Below, piece by piece: positions 53,028 to 62,516 of a stretch of DNA of 64,000 bases. Position 1 is the first letter of the stretch. Every line of letters begins with the position of its first letter. The translations under genes and the position numbers were made by a program. The notes beneath the pieces are model-generated. The model did not search any database. It was not told the DNA's origin and was given only the letters and a program-made list of their open reading frames with translations. The DNA comes from Saprospiraceae bacterium (GTDB lineage Bacteria; Bacteroidota; Bacteroidia; Chitinophagales; Saprospiraceae). The stretch is from positions 1 to 64,000 of the forward strand of contig JADKBO010000030.1 of the NCBI GenBank assembly GCA_016715105.1. Reading direction: 5' to 3'.

Positions 53028-53363
53028 ATGAAAAAAGTTTTCACTTTTTTTCTAATATTGATCTGTATTTTTAATTTGAGTGCTCAAAAAAATACGTACG
53101 ATAAAGAGTCTTCTATGGATCGCTTAAGATCTTTGGGGCAGTATAAACAAACTTGGATAAGCAACAATTGGAACAATCTCACAAATGATCAGGTTGCTGG
53201 TTTTATGAAGCAGGCCGATAAAGAACTGATAATGGTGAATTATAAAAAACCTTATGCCAGTCTTAAGCTTCAGGCTACATCAAAAGAGTTGGAAGATTTA
53301 AACAAAAGTTTTAGTGAACAAAATTTGAAAGCCTTATTGGACAAATACAAAATCCAATACTAA
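53028..53363 (+). CDS. small secreted protein, unknown
   Basis: 111 residues from ATG 53028 (in-frame TTG at 53022). Signal peptide MKKVFTFFLILICIFNLSAQ, then a helical, charged mature domain of about 90 residues (SNNWNNLTNDQVAGFMKQAD, SKELEDLNKSFSEQNLKALL). No cysteines, no known domain. It lies alone, 50 bases before the IPTL-CTERM gene on the same strand. Real protein by composition, function unknown. Confidence 0.6.
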   Translation: MKKVFTFFLILICIFNLSAQKNTYDKESSMDRLRSLGQYKQTWISNNWNNLTNDQVAGFMKQADKELIMVNYKKPYASLKLQATSKELEDLNKSFSEQNLKALLDKYKIQY

Positions 53364-53413
53364 TTGACCGTTTCATTTATAACCAAATAGTTTTCCCAAA
53401 TAAATAAAGCATA

Positions 53414-54206
53414 ATGAGATATTATTCAATCCTTTTATTATCAATATGTAGTTTTACAATTTTGCAAGGACAAGGCCTATTACTTCCTGGTCAATCTATT
53501 ACCACCAATTGCGGTATTAGTCTAGCATCAATAGATATAACAAGTACTGGAACTTTTCTTGGGACTGGTGATGATTCGGGGTTTCCAATAACTTTACCAT
53601 TTAATTTTACTTCCGGAGGTTAGTGACTAATATGCTGTCGTGACAACAAATGGTTACCTATCAAGTGATATAACTGATGATGGTCCGGATTTATCAAATG
53701 ATTGTCCATTGCCAGCAATACCCTCTACTGGAGGAGGTGCTAGAATATATTTGTTGCAAGATGATCTTGATGTGAATGGAGGTTTATATTTTCAAAGTCT
53801 TTCAGTGCCACATCCTACAAAAGTTGGATTATCTTCAGTAGTAATTTATTATGCAGGTATAGAACATTTTGCAAGTAATGCTGGAATCTGGGATATGGCT
53901 ATCGTACTGTATAGCAATGGGGATTACATTTTTGTTTACGGACCTGGTAATACAGAAGATGGGTCAAGTTCTACTACTGGGATTCAAGACGTCACAGCTA
54001 CATCAGGTTTGTTATTTTTACCTTGTGATACAGGTGGTCAAGGGCTGGGAACATCGCTGACAAATATATGTATTTTAGGAGCGGCCGGTGGTTCACCTAT
54101 TCCAACATTAGGTCAATGGGGTTTTATGATATTGGTTTTATTACTAATTACGGTAGGGGTTATCAAAGCCAGACAGCCTAGCAAAGAAATTTTATTTGCT
54201 GAATAG
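53414..54206 (+). pseudogene. IPTL-CTERM protein broken by a frame change
   Basis: Frame one (53414-53623): signal peptide (LLLSICSFTILQGQG) and an early strand region (TTNCGISLASIDITSTGTFL), ending SGG-stop. Frame two is readable again from about 53631 (YAVVTTNGYLSSDITDDGPD). It continues through LQDDLDVNGGLYFQSL and WDMAIVLYSNGDYIFVYGPG to the C-terminal tag SPIPTLGQWGFMILVLLL plus a basic end. The tag is the IPTL-CTERM sorting signal (one helix then basic residues). An indel near 53620-53635 separates the halves; the joined protein would be about 264 residues, presumably surface-anchored after sorting. Confidence 0.65.
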
Positions 54207-54225
54207 TATTCCGACTTGGCTGAAC

Positions 54226-55437
54226 TTACAATTGCTCTTGCCTACAAACCCGATCCTGACTAAATCTTTCAAAAAAGACTTTCATGGCATAGTCTGGTAA
54301 ACCACAAGAAGCATTAAACAACATACAAATACCCACTTTTGAAGTTTGATTGATGGCTATTTCTGCACGATAACCATTGACGAACCCGCCGTGATAAGCC
54401 CAAATATCTCCTGAGAAATCAAAAACCCGCCAACCCAAACCATAACTATTGTGCCACAAACCATCCCATCTGTGGAAATACTTCCGCTCGTAGTCACTGG
54501 GAACGTTTGGTTTAAAGAATTGAGCAATGGTTGCAGCATCTAAGATTTCAGGTTGGTTGCCTAATAACAATTGCAGGTATTTTTGCATATCGCTGATTGA
54601 GGCATTGATTCCCCCCGCTGAAATAGCATTGTAATACTTCTCATTATATGGAATAGGCATGTATTTATCTTCATACCTATTGAACTGATGTGGACTGCTT
54701 CTCATTTCTGCTGAAGCAATGGCGTCACAAGAGGTGCTCGCATTTTTCATATCCAAGGGAATGAATATTTTCTCCTGTAGCAACTGGGCAAATGGCTTTC
54801 CAGTGGCTTTCTCCAAAATTTCCTCGATCAATGCATAAGTCACATTTTGATAGGTACAAATTTCTCCAGGGTTTGCCACGGTGTTTACCCCTTCCAACAT
54901 GTGTAAAATTTCACTCACATCTTTTCCAGATTCCAAATAATTGGTGAAAGTGTGGGGAGGTAGTCCTGTACTTTGCGATAAAAGATGGTGTATGGTGATC
55001 TGATCGGACTGCTCTGTATCTCGAAAAGCAAACTCAGGAATGTATTTGATGATGGGATCGTCCCATGAAAGATAACCTTCCTTCACCAAAATCTGAGTCA
55101 AAACTGCTGCGAAACCTTTGGAAACACTGCCCAATCTGAAAATGGTCTCTGCGCTCACCCGTTTTCCGGTTTGCTCATTTGCCAATCCAATACCCTGTAA
55201 AGCCAAAATGGTAGAATCATGAACAATGGTAATTGCTAAGCCAGGACAAGCTCGATCGGCCATAGCCATGTTGATGGTGTCTAAAAAACGATCAACAAAA
55301 AATTGGTACTTGTCTTCCATTTTGATGGTCGGCAAAACAATCTTTTCAGTCACTACTTCAGGTAATTGCACATCATCCTTTACGTGGCATGAACCACATA
55401 TTACAAAAATTAATATGTAAAGAACGTGTTTTTGCAA
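54226..55437 (-). CDS. beta-lactamase-family serine hydrolase, lipoprotein
   Basis: 403 residues from a TTG at 55437, the only start that keeps the signal peptide (VLYILIFVICGSC, lipobox Cys 17). Serine beta-lactamase/PBP4-like fold: SVSKGF with S104 and K107, YQNVTYALIEE with the YxN motif, and a late YHGGFVNGYRAEIAI (HGG in place of KTG). This is the class-C-like esterase/D-aminopeptidase group, which often acts on peptides or esters rather than beta-lactams. It is 24 bases downstream of the rhodanese gene, so likely co-transcribed. Confidence 0.87.
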   Translation of the reverse strand: MQKHVLYILIFVICGSCHVKDDVQLPEVVTEKIVLPTIKMEDKYQFFVDRFLDTINMAMADRACPGLAITIVHDSTILALQGIGLANEQTGKRVSAETIFRLGSVSKGFAAVLTQILVKEGYLSWDDPIIKYIPEFAFRDTEQSDQITIHHLLSQSTGLPPHTFTNYLESGKDVSEILHMLEGVNTVANPGEICTYQNVTYALIEEILEKATGKPFAQLLQEKIFIPLDMKNASTSCDAIASAEMRSSPHQFNRYEDKYMPIPYNEKYYNAISAGGINASISDMQKYLQLLLGNQPEILDAATIAQFFKPNVPSDYERKYFHRWDGLWHNSYGLGWRVFDFSGDIWAYHGGFVNGYRAEIAINQTSKVGICMLFNASCGLPDYAMKVFFERFSQDRVCRQEQL

Positions 55438-55461
55438 TTCAAAAGATTAATGCCTTTTGGC

Positions 55462-55776
55462 TTATTTCTTAGTATCTCCATATGCATCCTGCCAAGCAAG
55501 CATGCCTCCCAATAAATTACTTACTTTTTTGAAGCCAGCACCTTCCAGAATTTGTTTGGCTGCTGCACTTCTCGCACCTGACCTACAGTGTACAACGATC
55601 TCACTGTCTTTGAGGTCTTCCAATGATGCCAAGTTTTCTCCCAATGTACCCAGGGGAATCAATCTTGCACCTATATTATATGCTTCTGCTTCATGTATTT
55701 CACGTACATCGATGAGTGTAAAATCCTCATTGTTGTCTAGTTTAGCCTTGAGCTGAGCAACCGTTATATCTTCCAT
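55462..55776 (-). CDS. single-domain rhodanese-like protein
   Basis: 104 residues, one rhodanese domain: LIDVREIHEAEAYNIGARLI, then the active loop HCRSGARS with C64, and LLGGMLAWQDAYG. The six-residue active-site loop fits sulfurtransferase activity. Cytoplasmic (no signal). It lies between the PASTA gene (19 bases upstream by frame-corrected end) and the serine hydrolase, all leftward. Confidence 0.92.
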   Translation of the reverse strand: MEDITVAQLKAKLDNNEDFTLIDVREIHEAEAYNIGARLIPLGTLGENLASLEDLKDSEIVVHCRSGARSAAAKQILEGAGFKKVSNLLGGMLAWQDAYGDTKK

Positions 55777-55795
55777 TTTTATTTGAATGTTATTT

Positions 55796-56597
55796 TTAAT
55801 TACAATTTGACGGCTTAGATGCTACAATAGTTACATTGATTTTGGAACCCATTTGCACCTTTGTTAATTCCATCATAAACTGGTTCTTGCGAAAGTATAT
55901 ACGCAGATGATTGATCATCTATTGTACCACGCTGTTGAATATCGCCGATTATTAATTTAGAACTTTCCAACAAAAATTCTACCTCAGACAATGTCAAACA
56001 TTCCAAACTAGGAATGGTTATTTCGCCACTGCCTTTATCGCTGATCACAAACTCCAATTCATCACCTTTTGATATAGAAACATCAGACCTCATGACATCC
56101 TGACTGATGATGAGATCACCTTTATAATATACTTCCAAAATGTGGTTGGGTTCGCCCGGATCGTATTTTCTTCCCACCACTTTTGCTTTAAAACCTCTGT
56201 AGCCAAGCTCTGTCAATTTTTGGTTGAAGTCATTGCCATAAAGTACTGGTAAGTCAGACACTTTTATTTTATCCGCGGTAAACTTAGAAATGGTCACATA
56301 CACTTTGCGGCCAGACTTCACAAATGCTCCTGCCTTTGGGTTTTGATTGAGCACCGTGCCACCTTTCACACCCAATTTGAAAATCGAGTCGGTGATGATG
56401 ATTTGAAAAGATTCGTCATCTGCAATTTCTGCCGCTTGTCTGATGTCCTGATTTTTAAAATCTGGCATCATCAACTTCTCACCATGATTGGTATAAAACC
56501 GCAACCACAATACCGTGATCATCAGCAAACCAAACAAAAATGCAATGGCTAGCAAAAAGTGCTTGAGGATAGGATATTTATCAAAAAATTCTTTCAT
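55796..56597 (-). CDS. PASTA-domain membrane protein with a C-terminal frame change
   Basis: One N-terminal membrane helix (HFLLAIAFLFGLLMITVLW, about 13-31), then three PASTA domains (about 40-105, 107-185, 190-260; for example MPDFKNQDIRQAAEIADD and GTVLNQNPKAGAFVKSGRKV). The uninterrupted frame ends at 55815 with an unusual NGFQNQCNYCSI. Removing one T near 55851-55853 gives the expected end GAMGSKINVTIVASKPS and a stop at 55796. No kinase domain is attached, unlike PknB-type PASTA proteins. It probably binds peptidoglycan fragments from the periplasmic side. Confidence 0.82.
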
Positions 56598-56690
56598 TTC
56601 TATACTTGATAGTTTTGCAAAAATAGCACGAACATATATTAAAACAAATTATTATTTATAATACTACAAATTTTATTGAATAATAAGGCT

Positions 56691-57302
56691 TTATGTATCA
56701 TTCCGCGTCAAATTAGCTGAAAATAGGCTGATTTTACCCAGCGGATTCATTGCATTGATGAGGTGCACGCGTTCAAATTTGTGAATGTCGTCGACGTGGA
56801 TGGCTGTTTGGGTAATGCGGTTGTGAAATTCCAAATAGGCTTTCATGACTCCGGGTAACAAGGCATGACTAGGTGTGAAGTAAGAGCCTCCAACTTCAAA
56901 AACAAAGTTGAAATAATAAGCATCGGTTACAAATCCTTCGCCATTCAAAATGCAAATTTCATCATGCTGCCCCCTTTGTCCATAAAGTCTGTCTAAAGCT
57001 GGTCTCTCCAAAGTTTTGTAGGGGTAACTGATATTTCCACCCTCCACAATTTTGATTTTTTGAATGATTCTCGATGGGTAAGTCGTAATCTCTACCTTTT
57101 CTATGCCATGTTCACCATAAAGCACCCTACATTTATGCACGCCATCTCGGTGCTCCTCGGTCAATAAGATGTGTTTTCTCAGATCCATTTTCCTGCGAAT
57201 GCCAAATAAATCAGCCATACTTCGCTCTGCCCTGGCATTGTGCCAATCCATCAGCCGCACCTTGCCATTTTCAATTCGGATACTTTCAAGCAATTGGCAC
57301 AT
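56691..57302 (-). CDS. pabC: aminotransferase class IV, probable aminodeoxychorismate lyase
   Basis: 203 residues, small for the fold-type IV PLP family but with its main marks: the early LMDWHNAR segment, KCRVLYGEHG, the lysine candidate in YPYKTLER (about residue 96) and ILNGEGFVTDAYYFNFVFE, LPGVMKAYLE. It overlaps the pabB start-side neighbour by 17 bases (57286-57302), so the product very likely converts aminodeoxychorismate to para-aminobenzoate for folate. The gene context supports pabC more than the sequence alone. Confidence 0.8.
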   Translation of the reverse strand: MCQLLESIRIENGKVRLMDWHNARAERSMADLFGIRRKMDLRKHILLTEEHRDGVHKCRVLYGEHGIEKVEITTYPSRIIQKIKIVEGGNISYPYKTLERPALDRLYGQRGQHDEICILNGEGFVTDAYYFNFVFEVGGSYFTPSHALLPGVMKAYLEFHNRITQTAIHVDDIHKFERVHLINAMNPLGKISLFSANLTRNDT

Positions 57303-58272
57303 AAATCTTATCTATCATTTCTTGATATTCCAATTCTGGATTGCTCATGGAGGTGATGCCACAGCCACTTCTGAAGAACAATTGCCCAGCTTCCTTTTCG
57401 ATGAATCGAATGCAAACTGCGCTGTCTACCGAAACTCCATCGAAAATGCCAGCAACACCTGTATAAAAACCGCGGTCTATCAATTCCAATTCTTTGATGA
57501 TGTTTACTGTTTTGTCCTTTGGCGCACCACTGATGCTGCCCGCTGGCAATAATTTATGAAATAAGGATCCCAGTTGGTCTTGCCAATCAACACCCAGATC
57601 GCCTTTTATTTCTGAACTTACTTGTAGAAGCGTAGAATCACTGGTTTTTATTTCGTCGATGTATCTGAATTTGGTGACCGAGACTTTTTTGGAAACCTGT
57701 GATAAATCATTTCTGATCAAGTCCACGATGGTATAATGTTCGGCCATTTCTTTGGTATCTGCCAGTAAAATTTCCCGTGCATTGGGCACATCAGCATTGA
57801 TGGTTCCCTTCATCGGATAGGAAAATATTTGATCTTCTTTGATTTTGACAAAACACTCCGGCGAAAACATCACAAATTCGTCTTTGTACAATAACTTATA
57901 CTTTGCGGTCGTGTTGCTGAATATTTCTGACAAGCTGAGCGCACATGTTATCGGCGTCTTATGGGTAAGATTGAGCAAAAAGGTATTTCCGTACTTGATG
58001 TGCTGTTGCAAAGTCATGAACTGACCGAGGTAATTGCGGTAGTCAATGGGAAATTTGGTAAGACTTGTTGGTGGATTTTTTGAATGTGCTAAAGGAAATT
58101 GCCCCAACTCTTTGCCGTTGAAATTGAGATAAATGTCCTGCATGTTTTCAAAAGCGACGATCTGAACATGCTTCATCTCAAAATCTATGATGAAAAAACA
58201 TGGCTGGCGTCTCCGACCAAAGTCATTGAGTTGATCGACCCAAAATATACTATCCCCGACTTGCTTTGTCAT
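57286..58272 (-). CDS. pabB: aminodeoxychorismate synthase component I
   Basis: 328 residues, the chorismate-binding domain alone. Family motifs: TFLLNLTHKTPI, MKGTINADVPNARE, DTKEMAEHYTIVDLIRNDLS, the GSISGAPKDKTV block and GFYTGVAGIFDG near the end, then FRSGCGITSMSNPELEYQEM. It makes 4-amino-4-deoxychorismate with a glutamine amidotransferase (PabA) that is not in the window. The short N-terminus lacks the anthranilate-synthase-type first domain. It is followed by pabC with overlap and preceded by thyA after 52 bases, a folate-related block. Confidence 0.92.
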   Translation of the reverse strand: MTKQVGDSIFWVDQLNDFGRRRQPCFFIIDFEMKHVQIVAFENMQDIYLNFNGKELGQFPLAHSKNPPTSLTKFPIDYRNYLGQFMTLQQHIKYGNTFLLNLTHKTPITCALSLSEIFSNTTAKYKLLYKDEFVMFSPECFVKIKEDQIFSYPMKGTINADVPNAREILLADTKEMAEHYTIVDLIRNDLSQVSKKVSVTKFRYIDEIKTSDSTLLQVSSEIKGDLGVDWQDQLGSLFHKLLPAGSISGAPKDKTVNIIKELELIDRGFYTGVAGIFDGVSVDSAVCIRFIEKEAGQLFFRSGCGITSMSNPELEYQEMIDKIYVPIA

Positions 58273-58324
58273 ATATAAAAGGTATCAATGCAGATATCTG
58301 GCAATTAGTTCTATAAAGTGGACA

Positions 58325-59020
58325 CTATACAGAAACCTCTGCCTTGATGTGTGGATGTGGTTCATATCCCACCAGTTCAAAATCCTCAAATTTGAATGCG
58401 AAAATATCCTTTACCTCGGGGTTGATTTTGAGCTTTGGCAGGGCTTTTGGTTCCCTTGAAAGCTGTAAATTTGCCTGATCGAGGTGGTTGTTGTATAAAT
58501 GCACATCGCCAAAAGCATGGATAAATTCACCTGCTTCCAAATCACAAACTTGTGCCATCATCATGGTCAAAAGGGCGTAAGAAGCAATATTGAAAGGCAC
58601 TCCCAAAAAGGTATCTGCAGATCTTTGATAAAGCAAACAAGAAAGTTTTCCATCGGCCACATAAAACTGAAAAAGGGCGTGACACGGTGTGAGGGCCATT
58701 TTTTTCAATTCTCCCACATTCCAGGCATTGACGATGATGCGGCGTGAATCCGGATTGGTTTTAATGAGTTTTACCGCCTCGGCGATTTGATCGACTACTG
58801 TGCCATCGGCGCCTTCCCAACTCCTCCATTGTTTGCCATAAACCGGGCCTAGATCACCATTTTCATCCGCCCATTCGTCCCAAATGCGGACGCCATTTTC
58901 ATTTAAATATTGGACATTGGTATCCCCATTGAGGAACCACAAAAGTTCGTAAATGATAGATTTGAGGTGGAGTTTTTTGGTGGTAAGCATCGGAAAACCT
59001 TCACTGAGGTCAAAGCGCAT
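58325..59020 (-). CDS. thyA: thymidylate synthase lacking the usual N-terminus
   Basis: 231 residues. From MRFDLSEGFP on it matches ThyA closely: FPMLTTKKLHLKSIIYELLW, WDEWADENGDLGPVYGKQW, the active cysteine C113 in MALTPCHALFQFY, QRSADTFLGVPFNIASYALL and LYNNHLDQANLQLSREP. Compared with E. coli ThyA (264 residues, Cys 146) the first 33 residues, with the phosphate-binding RTGTGT segment, are absent. Upstream in frame only CFGYQ fits before the sequence diverges. So the 5' end was replaced or frameshifted. It would methylate dUMP if whole; the activity of this form is doubtful. Confidence 0.85.
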   Translation of the reverse strand: MRFDLSEGFPMLTTKKLHLKSIIYELLWFLNGDTNVQYLNENGVRIWDEWADENGDLGPVYGKQWRSWEGADGTVVDQIAEAVKLIKTNPDSRRIIVNAWNVGELKKMALTPCHALFQFYVADGKLSCLLYQRSADTFLGVPFNIASYALLTMMMAQVCDLEAGEFIHAFGDVHLYNNHLDQANLQLSREPKALPKLKINPEVKDIFAFKFEDFELVGYEPHPHIKAEVSV

Positions 59021-59671
59021 TTGATAACCAAAACAAGTGGGTCTCCTGATTTTTAGTTGTTTGAAAGTAGATTTTAATCGGAATGAGTGGTTGCATCATT
59101 GATGGTGCCCAGTCCCTTCTATCCGAAAATCTTAATGGGCTGCCATTGTTTTGGAAAAATGGCTGTAAGGTTTGCTCAGTCGCAAATTCCTGTAGGAGCT
59201 ATAATCCAACGGTTAAAATCTTTTCTGCCTTGAGCCAAAGAATTACTTGACATGGGCAAGTCTTATTAACTTTTCTTTTATATTTTGGATATTCATTTAA
59301 AACTGGTCGAAGTAAATTTAAAATACCTTCCTAGACATGAGACTAGAGACGAAAGGCCAAAATTCAATAAATGGTACCAATGCATATCTGGTTGGAAAAA
59401 TTCTTTTATTTTTTCCCAACTTAATGATACTCCCGAACTTTGAAATAACTAAGAGGAAAGGCTTTACACTCGGAAAAAGTTAATTTTAATTAATAAGTAG
59501 TATTTTATTTGCTTTTTACTAGGATTTAATCCAATTTAGTTATGCCATACATAAAAGGTAAATGTTCAGCTATATCCAATTTTGATTAAACCGAATAGCT
59601 GAATAATTGTTATTAAATAGAATAATTAGGCGCTTTAGATCATACATTTTATAGGAGAAATCATTGCTAAC
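59021..59671. other. 650-base intergenic region between divergent genes
   Basis: No gene seen. The left part is where the missing 5' end of thyA should be but is not recognisable. The right part carries a purine-rich TAGGAGAAAT 14-20 bases before the ATG at 59672, one of the few Shine-Dalgarno-like sites in the window. Confidence 0.35.
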
Positions 59672-61114
59672 ATGAAACGATTTATACTGCTTATTTATTT
59701 GTTATCAAACTATTCTTTGTTTGGCCAAGATCGGCTTTTAGTGAAAGATCAATATATAATCGATTTGGCAGAAGTGAAGGATGCTGCTTTTGTGACTTTA
59801 AGTAGACCTTTTCTTGAAGATTATACGGTTTTGACCAAATTCACAACTCCTGGAGATTTCATAAGTAGTAAAGACATAAAGATGGATTCTTTTGAATTGC
59901 AAGATATTTCTACTCTAGAATATGATACTTTAAAAGAATTAATATATTTATTTGGAACAGTTTCTCAAGACTCTACTCAATTTTTCACTTTTATAAGCTT
60001 GAATAATGATTTGGAAATTATAGAAGTTAAATATTTCCCCGTTATACCTTTTTATATTTCTTTGATAGAGACCAATATATACAATAATGAAATTGTTACC
60101 TGTATTCAAAGAGGAGAGATGGCTAATTTTCAAAGAGGGAGCGCCCTTTATCTTTATAATCTCAAAGATGGTAGTTTTAAAGAAAAAATATTTGATAGAG
60201 AGCTAATTAAGGAAGCGAAATATCTATCTTCAAAAAAAGTAATAGTCGATGTAGGAGTTACATTAAGACTGTACGATCCAATAAAAGAAACTTTAATTGA
60301 TAATTTCTTTAATAATAAACAAAGGGTTTCATATTTATCAACATCAGATATACATTTTGATGACGTAAATAATAATTATTTTTTCTTTACCTCTGCTGGT
60401 CTTGCACCCAATGTTCATCCCAATATTGAGTCTTCAGATAATTATTCAGGCGTACTGTATAAAATCTCCCCCAATTTAATAATTACTAAATTTAAAAGGT
60501 TAGGCAATTTTAGAGAATACACGGCAGCTACAAAAGGTATGGTTTTCTACAATAAAGATAATATTTATTTAGGTGTGACCAATATCAGTTTCAGTCTACA
60601 ACATACAAAAACAACTCAAAAATACTTTACGGTTTCGAAATTAGATTCGGATTTAAATATCAAATGGGAGCAATCTATAATTCCAAACAATGGTACAGAA
60701 TACATTTGGTTACAAGGTATAGAGGTAATTCAAAATGGAAGTTGTTTGGCGTATGGTAGACAAGGAGTTGATGCTTTCTTTAATAAAAACTTTGATGGAT
60801 TTGTAATGAAATTTGATGAAAATGGAGACATTATTCCATTGGGTGATATCACAGATACAAAAACAATTGATTTTTATACCATCAAAATGTATCCAAATCC
60901 AGTTGTTGACCAATTCATCATAGAACTAGAAAATAACCAAAAACAACTGAACTTTAAATTATTTGATGGGCAAGGTAAATTGGTCATCTCAAACAAAACA
61001 TTGAGCACTGGCGTCAATACGTTGGACATGAGTAGCTTGAGATCAGGAAGTTATTATTATCAAATATCTGATGACGTGCAGATTTTGAAATCTGATATAG
61101 TTATAAAAATTTAG
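59672..61114 (+). CDS. T9SS-sorted secreted protein, paralogue A
   Basis: 480 residues. Signal peptide FILLIYLLSNYSLFGQ. The body of about 380 residues has repeated beta-strand pieces like a propeller or lectin (STLEYDTLKELIYLFGTVSQ, IWLQGIEVIQNGSCLAYGRQ) with no catalytic motif. The last 75 residues are a T9SS type A sorting domain (MYPNPVVDQFIIELENNQ, LDMSSLRSGSYYYQISDD). It is paralogous along its whole length to 62517-63959. A lipoprotein gene stands between the copies. It should be displayed on or released from the cell surface. Confidence 0.85.
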   Translation: MKRFILLIYLLSNYSLFGQDRLLVKDQYIIDLAEVKDAAFVTLSRPFLEDYTVLTKFTTPGDFISSKDIKMDSFELQDISTLEYDTLKELIYLFGTVSQDSTQFFTFISLNNDLEIIEVKYFPVIPFYISLIETNIYNNEIVTCIQRGEMANFQRGSALYLYNLKDGSFKEKIFDRELIKEAKYLSSKKVIVDVGVTLRLYDPIKETLIDNFFNNKQRVSYLSTSDIHFDDVNNNYFFFTSAGLAPNVHPNIESSDNYSGVLYKISPNLIITKFKRLGNFREYTAATKGMVFYNKDNIYLGVTNISFSLQHTKTTQKYFTVSKLDSDLNIKWEQSIIPNNGTEYIWLQGIEVIQNGSCLAYGRQGVDAFFNKNFDGFVMKFDENGDIIPLGDITDTKTIDFYTIKMYPNPVVDQFIIELENNQKQLNFKLFDGQGKLVISNKTLSTGVNTLDMSSLRSGSYYYQISDDVQILKSDIVIKI

Positions 61115-61363
61115 ATTAATTGGGCCTTTAAAAACAATCAGAGATTGATTGGAATGGTAGCTTCAGAAAGATTAAACAGGAAGGTATATGTATATTTGAA
61201 TACCAATTTTAAACATATTAAGTATTAGTACTTATTAAATCTAAATTATTTTTAAAGGGTTTACCCCCAAATTATTATATTTATAAATAATATGTATAAA
61301 TTTACTTGCTTTTTGACCTAGTTAGATACAATTTGAAGCATTATTAATTTTAAAAATCTAATC

Positions 61364-62449
61364 ATGATTTCAAAAAACAACGCAACGATGTTAGAAGAAC
61401 AAGGTTCTTCATTACATCAAAGATTTAATTGGTTTTTACCATTATTTCTAACTATTATTTTCTGTTTGGGTATTCTTTCTTGTGAGCAAGAATCCATATC
61501 AGATACTGACATTTCTTTGAAAAAAGAAAAACCCAAAATTGACCCTGTGTTTCAAAACATTGTAGATTTTTCAAAAGAATTGAATAATGAAGTAATTTCC
61601 AGATCAAATGAGACATACACACCGGAAGAGCTGGAAGTTTTAGTCGAGGGTTCTATCAATTATCTTCACACCAAACCAGCGATAGTCGATAATAGTCCTG
61701 AATTCTACATTGATAGCACAGTTACAACATTGGTTGGGGAAAGTAATGATAAAAATACCGCTGCATCGTTATACAAAGACTTAAGAACGGCGATACGAGG
61801 AACGTTTAATAGATCTCAGAAAAGTAATAAATGGATAATGTGGGCAGATATTGAATTAATTGACCAATCTGGGGGAACATACAAAGCCTATTGGAGGATA
61901 AAAATTGGTTCGGATGAAAACGGTTTAAAAGAAAGATCTACATCATGTACTTTTGGTTCAGGGTCTTCCTTTACAGCAGATAATGCTCATCCCGAAGTGG
62001 CATCCTGTGCTTATGCAAATGTAGACTATGAAGGTGCCTTTTCTTCGAATAACGTGTGGTATAATATTGCCAGTACAACAGTATATTCTGTAGATTATGG
62101 CGGCTGGGAGTTTAGATGTAAAGATTACTCAGGTGCTACATGCCCAAGTAATGCTTACTATATTTGTTCTGATCTAAAAGACGAATTTACAGACGAATTT
62201 ACCACATTAGGTTTATCTATTTTTACTTTAAATCAAACCGAATTGAATTCTGAAAGATCTTTGGTTGAATCAGAAGCCACAAGTTATCGAGATGTAAGTT
62301 CCAATTATGAAATAATTGATATTGATAGTGCTTTTGATGCACTTCTTTGTACAGGTACGCTCAATTTTTGGGATTTTTCTTTCACAAAAGCCAAGCTAGG
62401 AACAAATTTTGAGCCTGAAGGTGGAGGAGAAGGTGGGGGACAGATTTAA
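61364..62449 (+). CDS. lipoprotein with cysteine-rich central region, unknown
   Basis: 361 residues. The N-terminal signal is preceded by a polar stretch; the lipobox is GILSC (Cys about 40) after LPLFLTIIFCL. The mature part has a helical start (VFQNIVDFSKELNNEV), then a beta-rich domain with several cysteines (STSCTFGSGSSF, VASCAYANVDYEG, RCKDYSGATCPSNAYYICSD) and a glycine-rich end (GGGEGGGQI). No family recognised. It is bracketed by two paralogous T9SS genes and ends in a strong terminator, so it may be a partner of paralogue A. Confidence 0.65.
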   Translation: MISKNNATMLEEQGSSLHQRFNWFLPLFLTIIFCLGILSCEQESISDTDISLKKEKPKIDPVFQNIVDFSKELNNEVISRSNETYTPEELEVLVEGSINYLHTKPAIVDNSPEFYIDSTVTTLVGESNDKNTAASLYKDLRTAIRGTFNRSQKSNKWIMWADIELIDQSGGTYKAYWRIKIGSDENGLKERSTSCTFGSGSSFTADNAHPEVASCAYANVDYEGAFSSNNVWYNIASTTVYSVDYGGWEFRCKDYSGATCPSNAYYICSDLKDEFTDEFTTLGLSIFTLNQTELNSERSLVESEATSYRDVSSNYEIIDIDSAFDALLCTGTLNFWDFSFTKAKLGTNFEPEGGGEGGGQI

Positions 62450-62468
62450 GAGAAAATTATTAATTTGG

Positions 62469-62502
62469 CCACAGAAGATAAAATAATCTTCTGTGGTTTT
62501 TT
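62469..62502 (+). terminator. strong rho-independent terminator after the lipoprotein gene
   Basis: Perfect 11-base arms CCACAGAAGAT / ATCTTCTGTGG with a 6-base loop AAAATA, followed by TTTTTT (62497-62502). Confidence 0.92.
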
Positions 62503-62516
62503 AAATTATATTTATT

